Origin: Acidobacteriota bacterium
Lineage (GTDB): Bacteria > Acidobacteriota > Thermoanaerobaculia > Thermoanaerobaculales > Sulfomarinibacteraceae
NCBI GenBank assembly: GCA_030637805.1
Contig: DAOWFV010000061.1
Span: 1 to 21,069 of the forward strand
DNA length: 21,069 nucleotides
Reading direction: 5' to 3'
The first letter of the stretch is position 1, and the number at the start of each line of letters is the position of its first letter. A program made the position numbers and the translations under genes. Under the pieces are notes generated by a model, which was not told the origin of the DNA, searched no databases, and was given only the letters and a program-made list of their open reading frames with translations. Positions 12,816 to 19,107 of the stretch are shown piece after piece.

Positions 12816-14843
12816 TCAGGCGAATGTGATTCCGAGGCGTTCGGCCAGCCGCCGGCGCAGGCTCTCCTGCGCTGCGTTGACCTCATCCTGGGTCAGGGAA
12901 CGCTCAGGATGCCTGTAGACAAGGCGCAGGGTCGTGCGGACCGATCCCTCGGGCAGTCCGGCGCCGGTGTACCGCGCCGCCAGGTCAACGCTCGAAACCT
13001 GCTCCGACTTCAGCTCGCGGACCGCCTCTTCGAGCTCTGAGTAGCTGAGCTCTGCCGAGTGCTCCACGGTCATGTCCGCCGTCACCGCCGGGTGGCGCGG
13101 CAGGGGTTCGAAACGCGGCGGCGCAGGCTCGGCCGCCCGAGCGAGATCGAGCTCGGCCACGGCCACATCCTGGCGAAGGTCCCAGCGCGCGGCCAGCTCG
13201 GCCGAGAGCATGCCGGCAAGACCGATTGCGGTTCCGTCGTCGTCCGTGAGGACCGCGCCGGCATCCGCGATCAGCCACGGCGCACCGCCGCGGACCCAGC
13301 GCACCGCCGGCAACCCCACCTCGTCGATCAGATGCTCGACTACGCCTTTGAGGCGGGCGAAGCGTTCCTCAGTTTTGCCGTCCTCCGCTGAAAGAACGAC
13401 TCCCAATCGCTCGTGCTCCTCGGGTCCGTCGCCGCCGAGACTGAAGACCCGGCCCTGCTCGAAGTACGCGAGGCTGCGCTCTCCCTGATTGAGGTTGGCG
13501 CCCGCAGCGGCCAACATCCCCGGCAGCAGCGATCGCCGCATTGTCCCTTGGTTTTGGGCAAGGGGATTGTCGAGGGGCAGGGGCGCTCCCGGGCACAGGG
13601 GGCCTGTCGTCACCTGGTCATCGATCTCGGGATCGATGAAGCTGAAGGTCATGACCTCGGCAAGGCCCGCCGAAACCGCAGCTTCGCGTGCCCGGTCCAC
13701 AAGCTCCCAGTTCGGATTCCGCTGCCCGGGGGTGGTTCCGAGGATAGGCAACTGCGACGGTATGGCGTCATAGCCCACATGCCGGATCACCTCCTCGTAG
13801 AGGTCGGGAACTCGCTCGATGTCGACCCGGAAGGGGGGCACCGTCACCGCGATCAAATCCCCCTGTCCCTCCGGCGCGAAGCCGAGGCCGCGGAATATCT
13901 CGAGCGCCCTCTGGGTGGGGATTTCAAGGCCCGCGAAGGCCGAGAGCGCAGCAACGGAGAACTCCATCCGTTGCCCTTCCCAAGGTTGCGGGTAGACATC
14001 GATGCGGTCCTTGCAGACCCGTCCGCCCGTGAGCTCGGCAATCAGCGCCGCCGCCCGGTCGCAGGCCACCGCCGCCATTTCCGGATCGCAGCCGCGCTCG
14101 AAGCGGTGCGAGGCCTCCGTGCGCATTCCCAAGCGGCGTGCTGTTCGGCGAACCGAGAGGGCGTCGAAGTGGGCGCTCTCCAAGAGCACGTCGGTGGTGC
14201 CCTCGTGGATCTCCGAGTCCGCGCCACCCATGATTCCGGCCAGTGCAATCACGCCGCCAGCGTCGGCGATCATCAGCATCGACGGATCGAGCTCGCGCTC
14301 CTCGCCATCGAGCGTCATCAGCTTTTCGCCGGTCTCGGCGGGACGCACAATGATCCGACGCCCACGAACCAGATCGAGATCGAAGGCATGGAGTGGTTGG
14401 CCGAGCTCGAGCAGGACGTAGTTGGTAGCATCGACCACCGCGTTGATCGGGCGAACGCCGCAGTTGAGGAGGCGACGCTGCATCCAGTCCGGCGAGGAAC
14501 CCACGCTCACTGACCGGATGACCCGGGCAACGTAGCGTGAGCACGCCGAACCCTCTTCAACCTCCACCGAAGCCAGAGAGGCCGCATCCTCACCGGTTTC
14601 TTCGAGGGCGAACTCCAGGGGGCGCATGACCGCATCGGCGGCGACCGCCGCCTCGCGGGCCAGACCGCGGTGGTTCATGGCATCGGGCCGGTTGGTCGTC
14701 ACCTCGACGTCCCATTTTTCAGCGCCGTCACCGGCCTCGCGAAGCTCCACCAGACAACCGCAGTCGGTCAGCCTGGCGGCCAGCGTGTCGAGGTCGGGGG
14801 CTCCGTCAAGGTGCTCGGTCAGCCATTCAGAGTCGAAAATCAT
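12816..14843 (-). CDS. pheT: Phenylalanyl-tRNA synthetase beta subunit, short form lacking the N-terminal tRNA-binding domain
   Basis: PheT is the structural and editing subunit of the (alpha-beta)2 PheRS. The product is 675 residues, against about 790-805 in E. coli and Bacillus. The first 30 residues (FDSEWLTEHL...LAARLTDCGCLVE) match the B1 start, but the sequence then passes directly to DVEVTTNRPDAMNHRGLAREAA (45-66), so the OB-fold/EMAP tRNA-binding domain is missing. Present are the B3/B4 editing region (about 100-275, with NAVVDATNYVLLELGQPLHAFD and GIMGG), B5 (290-362), the catalytic-like core (370-560) and the C-terminal FDX-ACB domain (580-675). ATG 14843 overlaps the pheS stop by 4 nt. 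The reading frame is intact, so this is domain loss, not a frameshift. Confidence 0.95.
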   Translation of the reverse strand: MIFDSEWLTEHLDGAPDLDTLAARLTDCGCLVELREAGDGAEKWDVEVTTNRPDAMNHRGLAREAAVAADAVMRPLEFALEETGEDAASLASVEVEEGSACSRYVARVIRSVSVGSSPDWMQRRLLNCGVRPINAVVDATNYVLLELGQPLHAFDLDLVRGRRIIVRPAETGEKLMTLDGEERELDPSMLMIADAGGVIALAGIMGGADSEIHEGTTDVLLESAHFDALSVRRTARRLGMRTEASHRFERGCDPEMAAVACDRAAALIAELTGGRVCKDRIDVYPQPWEGQRMEFSVAALSAFAGLEIPTQRALEIFRGLGFAPEGQGDLIAVTVPPFRVDIERVPDLYEEVIRHVGYDAIPSQLPILGTTPGQRNPNWELVDRAREAAVSAGLAEVMTFSFIDPEIDDQVTTGPLCPGAPLPLDNPLAQNQGTMRRSLLPGMLAAAGANLNQGERSLAYFEQGRVFSLGGDGPEEHERLGVVLSAEDGKTEERFARLKGVVEHLIDEVGLPAVRWVRGGAPWLIADAGAVLTDDDGTAIGLAGMLSAELAARWDLRQDVAVAELDLARAAEPAPPRFEPLPRHPAVTADMTVEHSAELSYSELEEAVRELKSEQVSSVDLAARYTGAGLPEGSVRTTLRLVYRHPERSLTQDEVNAAQESLRRRLAERLGITFA

Positions 14844-15916
14844 GCAAACTGCCTCGTCAGTCGCTGGTCGCCGGCGAAGAGCTGGCGCAGATCGGGGATG
14901 CCGTAGACCAGCATCGCCACCCGGTCCAGACCGAGGCCGAAGGCAAAGCCGGTGTATCGCTCGGAATCGATCCCGACCGCCTCGAAGACCCTGGGGTCGA
15001 CCATGCCCGAACCCAGGATTTCGATCCAGCCCGAACCGGAGCAGACGCCGCAGCCCTTCTGGCCACAGAAAATGCACGAGATGTCCACCTCCGCCGAAGG
15101 CTCGGTGAAGGGGAAGTAGCCGGGACGGAGCCGCACATCCACCTCGTCGGAGAAGAGGGCATGAAGAAAGGTCTCCAGGGTCGCTTTGAGGTGGGCGACG
15201 GTAATCCCCTCGTCCACCAACAGACCCTCGATCTGGTGGAACATCGGCGAGTGCCGGAGATCCGAGTCCCGGCGGTAGACCCGGCCGGGCACAATGATGC
15301 GAATGGGAGGCTCACGGCGCTCCATCACCCGCGCCTGCACCGGTGATGTGTGGGTGCGCAGGAGGTGGCCGTCCGCGAGATAGAAGGTGTCCTGATCGTC
15401 CCGTGCCGGGTGGTCCGGCGGGATGTTCAGGGCCTCGAAGTTGTGCCAGTCGTCCTCCACCTCGGGCCCGTCTTCGACGTCGTAGCCCATGCGCAGGAAG
15501 ATCTCCTCAATGCGCCGCCGCACCAGGTGTACGGGGTGCTCGGCGCCGCGAGCCAGCGGCGTTCCCGGCAGGGTAACGTCGATCCGCGATTCAGCCGTCC
15601 CTACCGACACCGTCGACGGATGACCTTTCACATGGATCTGACCTGGCTCAGCGTTGACGACCGTGTCCCGCACAGCCATATTGGCCTCGGTCAGCTTTGC
15701 TTCGATCTCCTTCTTGAGCTCGTTGAGGCCGCGGCCGTAGTCGCGTTTCTTCTCGTTCGGCAGCTCGCGAAGATGGGCCGTCAACTCGTTGAGCAGCCCG
15801 GATCTCCGTCCCGCATACCGAATTCGCACCTTTTCGACGGCCTCAGCATCCGCCCCCGCCGACTCGAGGTCAGCCAAGAAGGAGGAACGAACCTCCTCGA
15901 GACGCTGAGTACTCAC
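14840..15916 (-). CDS. pheS: Phenylalanyl-tRNA synthetase alpha subunit
   Basis: PheS carries the class II catalytic core that charges tRNA-Phe. The 358-residue product has an N-terminal coiled coil (about residues 1-85), motif 2 GRVYRRD...FHQIEG (211-230) and motif 3 GFAFGLGLDRVAML (323-336). A C-x2-C-x4-C-x2-C knuckle (C281, C284, C289, C292), also seen in Bacillus-type PheS, precedes GWIEILGSGMVDP. Between coiled coil and core (about 85-108) there is an extra stretch of roughly 20 residues, VVNAEPGQIHVKGHPSTVSV, before IDVTLPG. The GTG start at 15916 is chosen because GAGGG lies just upstream, overlapping the rplT stop, and the family match starts there; the frame continues upstream inside rplT without meaning. 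Confidence 0.95.
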   Translation of the reverse strand: MSTQRLEEVRSSFLADLESAGADAEAVEKVRIRYAGRRSGLLNELTAHLRELPNEKKRDYGRGLNELKKEIEAKLTEANMAVRDTVVNAEPGQIHVKGHPSTVSVGTAESRIDVTLPGTPLARGAEHPVHLVRRRIEEIFLRMGYDVEDGPEVEDDWHNFEALNIPPDHPARDDQDTFYLADGHLLRTHTSPVQARVMERREPPIRIIVPGRVYRRDSDLRHSPMFHQIEGLLVDEGITVAHLKATLETFLHALFSDEVDVRLRPGYFPFTEPSAEVDISCIFCGQKGCGVCSGSGWIEILGSGMVDPRVFEAVGIDSERYTGFAFGLGLDRVAMLVYGIPDLRQLFAGDQRLTRQFA

Positions 15917-15923
15917 CGAACCC

Positions 15924-16277
15924 TCAAGCCTCGGCCTGTTTGGACAGCTCGACGATCTGGGTGAAGGCCTGCGGGTCACGCACGGCGAGGTCGGCAAGCA
16001 CTTTGCGGTCGAGCGTGCAACCCGCGTTCTTGAGGCCGGCGATCAACGCGCTGTAGGTGGTTCCGTTCTGCCGCGCCGCCGCATTGATCCGGGTGATCCA
16101 CAGCGAGCGGAACTGCCGCTTGCGCTGCTTGCGGTCGCGGTAGGCGTACTGCAGCGATTTCTCGACCTGGATCTTGGCCGTGCGGTGGAGGCGCGATTTG
16201 CCCCCCCAGTAGCCCTCGGCGAGCTTGAGAATCTTCTTGCGGCGGTCCTTACGATTGGACGATCTTCTGACGCGCAT
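15924..16277 (-). CDS. rplT: 50S ribosomal protein L20
   Basis: L20 is an early 23S rRNA-binding assembly protein and autoregulates its operon in many bacteria. The 117-residue product shows the standard sequence: an Arg/Lys-rich N-terminal helix (MRVRRSSNRKDRRKKILKLAEGYWGGKSRLHRTAKIQVEKSLQYAYRDRK), then FRSLWITRINAAARQNGTTYSALIAGLKNAG and the globular C-terminus. ATG 16277 follows GGGAGG at 5 nt. It lies 10 nt after rpmI and 7 nt before pheS. Confidence 0.98.
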   Translation of the reverse strand: MRVRRSSNRKDRRKKILKLAEGYWGGKSRLHRTAKIQVEKSLQYAYRDRKQRKRQFRSLWITRINAAARQNGTTYSALIAGLKNAGCTLDRKVLADLAVRDPQAFTQIVELSKQAEA

Positions 16278-16287
16278 TGTTGCCTCC

Positions 16288-16488
16288 CTACCGCATGCCC
16301 ACGAGCATCTTCGCGAGGACCTTGGCGTCCCCCGGCTTGACGATGGTGGACGAGCGCAGCTTGCGCTTCCGCTTGCGGGACTTCTTGGTCAGGATGTGTG
16401 AATGATAGGCGTGGTGGCGCTTGAACTTGCCGCTCGCGGTCCGTTTGATCCGCTTGGCAGCGCCACGATGCGTCTTCAGTTTCGGCAT
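16288..16488 (-). CDS. rpmI: 50S ribosomal protein L35
   Basis: This 66-residue basic protein of the large subunit has the family signature MPKLKTHRGAAKRIKRTASGKFKRHHAYHSHILTKKSRKRKRKLR, followed by VKPGDAKVLAKMLV. ATG 16488 follows AAAGGAGAGAG. The gene begins 11 nt after the thrS stop; the infC gene usually found at this junction is absent. Confidence 0.97.
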   Translation of the reverse strand: MPKLKTHRGAAKRIKRTASGKFKRHHAYHSHILTKKSRKRKRKLRSSTIVKPGDAKVLAKMLVGMR

Positions 16489-16499
16489 GACTCTCTCCT

Positions 16500-18443
16500 T
16501 TATAACTCCAACGATCTTGTGCTTACGGCTCTTTCGATGCGGTCCACTACCGTCTCCAGGGGCTGAACGCCCTCGTCCCTCCGGTGCCGCAACCGGAGGG
16601 CGACGGTTCCGCTCTCCGCCTCACGCTGCCCCACCACCAACAGATAGGGCACCTTCATGGTCTCTCCCTCGCGAATCTTGTAGCCCAGCTTTTCCGAGCG
16701 CCGGTCCACCTCGGCCCGCAAGCCCCGGGCCCGCAGCTCTCCCGCAACCTGCTCGGCGTAGTCGTTCACTGCATCGGTGATCGGCAGCACCCGCGCCTGC
16801 TCCGGCGCCAGCCACGGCGGCAGATCCCCACCGAAGTGTTCCAGCATGACGCCGAAGAAGCGCTCCAGTGAACCGAGGATCGCGCGGTGGATCATAACGG
16901 GTCGCTTCTCGGACCCATCGGAGTCGACGTATTTGAGATCGAAGCGCTCGGGCATCTGGAAGTCGAGCTGGATGGTGGCGAGCTGCCAGGCGCGACCGAG
17001 GGCGTCGTGGACGTCGAAGTCAATCTTGGGCCCGTAAAACGCGCCCTCGCCGGGGTTCATCGTAAAGTTCACATCCTCGCGCCCCTCCAGAACACGCGCG
17101 AGAACCGATTCCGCGTGTTTCCAGACGGCCACATCCCCCATCGCCTTTTCGGGCATCGTGGCGAGGTAGACCTTGACGTCTTCAAAGCCGAAGAGCGCGT
17201 AGATCTCGAAGATGAAGTCGAAGAGGGCCGTGATCTCCGGCTCGATCTGGTCGGGGGTGCAGAAAATGTGGGCGTCATCCTGGGCAAAGGTGCGCACTCG
17301 GGTGAGGCCGGTGACCACGCCCGAACGTTCGTAGCGGTGGAGCCGTCCGAAATCGGCGATACGCCTCGGAAGGTCACGGTACGAGTGCGCCCCACTGCCG
17401 AAAATCAGACAGTGGGATGGACAGTTCATCGGCTTGACGCTCGACGACCGCTCCTCCACCTCGTCGAAGCTGTCGGCGAAGAACATGTCCTCGCGATAGT
17501 TGTCGTAGTGACCCGAGCGCTTCCACAGTTCGACGTCGAAGATCTGCGGGGTGATCACCTCCTCGTAGCCGTAGGCGCGGTACTTCTCACGCATCAGATC
17601 GAGAAGGGCGTTATAGACGACAGTGCCCCTAGGGTGGAAGAAGGGGCTCGCCGGGGCCTCGGGGTGGAAGGAAAAGAAATCGAGTTCGCGGCCCAAACGC
17701 CGATGATCACGACGACGCAGCTCCTCGAGGCGGGCGAAATAGGCGTCGAGCTCCTTCTTGGTGGCGAAGGCCGTGCCGTAGATGCGCTGCAGCATCTCGT
17801 TGCGCTCATCTCCCTTGAAGTAGGCGCCCGAGGCCTCGAGAAGACGAATGGCGCCGATCTGCCCGGTGCGCTGGACATGGGGACCGCGACACAGATCAAG
17901 GAAGGGCCCGTGCGAGTACAGGGTGATCGCTTCGCCTTCGGGAATGTCCTCGAGACGCTTGAGCTTGATGTCCTCTCCCCGCTCGGACATGACCCGTTTC
18001 ACTTCCTCGCGGTCAGCTTCCGTGCGCTCGAACGCGAGGTCCTCGCCGAGGATTCGTCGCATCTCCTCCTCTATCCGCTCGAAATCCTCGGGACGAAAGG
18101 GGCGGGGAAAGCGAAAGTCGTACTGGTACTTTTCCGAGTGATCCTGTCGGCCGGCATCGATCGGCGTCCCCGGCCACAGCCGTTTGACGGCGTCTGCAAG
18201 CACGTGCTCCGCGGAGTGGCGGATGACCTCGGCGCCCTCCGGGTCCTTTTCAGTGATAATCCGCAGCTCGACGTCGCCGGTGATGGGCGTGCGCAGATCG
18301 ACCAGACGGCCGTCCATCAGCCCCGCGACCGTGGCGCGGGCAAGCCGTGGGCCGATGGCCTCGGCCACCTCGAAGACGGTCGCGCCCGCGGGAAACTCCC
18401 GCGCGCTGCCGTCCGGCAAGCTCACCTTGATTGTGGTCACCAT
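16500..18443 (-). CDS. thrS: Threonyl-tRNA synthetase
   Basis: ThrS charges tRNA-Thr and edits mischarged serine. The 647-residue product is full length: TGS domain (1-63), editing domain with HSAEH (H76, H80) and DLCRGPH (C185, H189), class II core with the zinc ligands C341 (MNCPSH), H392 (QDDAHIFC) and H519 (MIHRAILGS), and the anticodon-binding domain from about 550. ATG 18443 is chosen because the TGS match starts there and GGAG lies 6 nt upstream; an in-frame extension would cross the terminator at 18464-18493. No T-box-like leader is present: only 20 nt separate the terminator from the start. Confidence 0.97.
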   Translation of the reverse strand: MVTTIKVSLPDGSAREFPAGATVFEVAEAIGPRLARATVAGLMDGRLVDLRTPITGDVELRIITEKDPEGAEVIRHSAEHVLADAVKRLWPGTPIDAGRQDHSEKYQYDFRFPRPFRPEDFERIEEEMRRILGEDLAFERTEADREEVKRVMSERGEDIKLKRLEDIPEGEAITLYSHGPFLDLCRGPHVQRTGQIGAIRLLEASGAYFKGDERNEMLQRIYGTAFATKKELDAYFARLEELRRRDHRRLGRELDFFSFHPEAPASPFFHPRGTVVYNALLDLMREKYRAYGYEEVITPQIFDVELWKRSGHYDNYREDMFFADSFDEVEERSSSVKPMNCPSHCLIFGSGAHSYRDLPRRIADFGRLHRYERSGVVTGLTRVRTFAQDDAHIFCTPDQIEPEITALFDFIFEIYALFGFEDVKVYLATMPEKAMGDVAVWKHAESVLARVLEGREDVNFTMNPGEGAFYGPKIDFDVHDALGRAWQLATIQLDFQMPERFDLKYVDSDGSEKRPVMIHRAILGSLERFFGVMLEHFGGDLPPWLAPEQARVLPITDAVNDYAEQVAGELRARGLRAEVDRRSEKLGYKIREGETMKVPYLLVVGQREAESGTVALRLRHRRDEGVQPLETVVDRIERAVSTRSLEL

Positions 18444-18463
18444 CTGTCGCTCCGTCTCGTCAA

Positions 18464-18493
18464 GACACAAAAACCCGACCACGGGTCGGGTTT
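18464..18493 (-). terminator. Rho-independent terminator after the tRNA-Val genes
   Basis: On the minus strand AAACCCGACC, loop CGT, GGTCGGGTTT forms a perfect 10-bp stem (18471-18493) and runs into TTTTTGTGTC. It lies 13 nt past the CCA end of tRNA-Val(CAC) and 20 nt before the thrS start codon, so it must either end the tRNA transcript or act as a leaky attenuator ahead of thrS. Confidence 0.88.
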
Positions 18494-18506
18494 CGGATCT
18501 CCAAAG

Positions 18507-18583
18507 TGGTAGGCGCGCGCGGACTCGAACCGCGGACTTCATCCGTGTGAGGGATGCGCTCTAGCCAACTGAGCTACGCGCCT
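18507..18583 (-). tRNA. tRNA-Val (anticodon CAC)
   Basis: The 77-nt cloverleaf has acceptor AGGCGCG/CGCGCCT, D-stem GCTC/GAGC, anticodon stem CATCC/GGATG with loop CTCACAC (anticodon CAC, reads GUG), T-arm CGCGG-TTCGAGT-CCGCG, discriminator A and an encoded CCA end. It is 16 nt downstream of a second valine tRNA with the same acceptor stem. Confidence 0.96.
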
Positions 18584-18599
18584 TCACTGATCCGTAAAG

Positions 18600-18676
<77 letters not shown>

Positions 18677-18766
18677 TCAGGCTAACGACGGGTGGTCCCG
18701 CAGACACTTCCGACCCGTCCTCGTCCATTTTTCTGCCAAAGAACGCCCTTCCAGAAGGGGAAAGGG

Positions 18767-18795
18767 ATCATAACAATGGGGTTGAGGGCTGTCAA
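18767..18795 (-). promoter_or_regulatory. Strong sigma-70-type promoter for the tRNA-Val operon
   Basis: The minus strand has a consensus -35 TTGACA (18790-18795), a spacer of exactly 17 nt and a -10 TATGAT (18767-18772, 5 of 6). Transcription would start near 18760 and give a leader of about 84 nt before tRNA-Val(GAC). This is the best promoter match in the window. The divergent DUF2007-type gene starts only 29 nt from the -35 box. Confidence 0.82.
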
Positions 18796-18823
18796 CACAG
18801 CCATGGTAGGGTTTCAGCGAGAG

Positions 18824-19096
18824 ATGGCCGTGGAAAACCAGCCGGTGGTCGTTTACACAGCTCAGGGCGGGCCCGAGGAGGAGCAGATAGTCACCTTTCT
18901 CGGCGCCCACGGCATCCCGACATTTACCCGCGGCGAAGCCCTTCGCCATACCCACGCGTTTGTGCTCGACGGCCTGGGCGCGGTCGAGATCCTGGTGGCC
19001 GCCGAGCACGTTGCCGAAGCACGGCGGCTGCTCGAAGGGGTCGAGAGGGGGGATTTTGCCCTCGATGACGATTGGAATGACCCCGGGGAGTCGTGA
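18824..19096 (+). CDS. DUF2007-type small protein (putative signal-transducing, PII-like fold)
   Basis: The 90-residue product begins VENQPVVVYTAQGGPEEEQIVTFLGAHGIPTFTRGEAL and continues with AVEILVAAEHVAEARRLLEGVERGDF. This matches the DUF2007 pattern (a beta strand, a helix with an EA/EE-x-x-x-x-L-L-x-x-x-G-I motif, then V-x-V-x-x-x-D/E-x-x-x-A-x-x-x-L). The biochemical role of the family is not established. ATG 18824 is chosen since the family match starts two residues later; a CGAGAG lies just upstream, and upstream in-frame ATGs at 18776 and 18803 fall on or near the opposite-strand promoter. It converges with the YfhO-like gene with an 11-nt gap. Confidence 0.75.
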   Translation: MAVENQPVVVYTAQGGPEEEQIVTFLGAHGIPTFTRGEALRHTHAFVLDGLGAVEILVAAEHVAEARRLLEGVERGDFALDDDWNDPGES

Positions 19097-19107
19097 CACC
19101 ATCGCCG

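Noticed and set aside
13413..14513. 366-codon plus-strand frame opposite pheT
   Set aside because: Antisense shadow of the B3/B4 and B5 regions of PheT, with no recognisable motifs.
18464..18493. Terminator acting on plus-strand transcription
   Set aside because: The long T-tract follows the stem only on the minus strand; no plus-strand gene ends here.
16489..18506. T-box or other tRNA-sensing riboswitch before thrS or pheS
   Set aside because: thrS has only 20 nt of leader after a tRNA terminator and pheS starts 7 nt after rplT, leaving no space for a T-box.
16887..18512. 541-codon plus-strand frame opposite thrS
   Set aside because: The complementary strand encodes full-length ThrS with all catalytic residues; the antisense product shows no family features.
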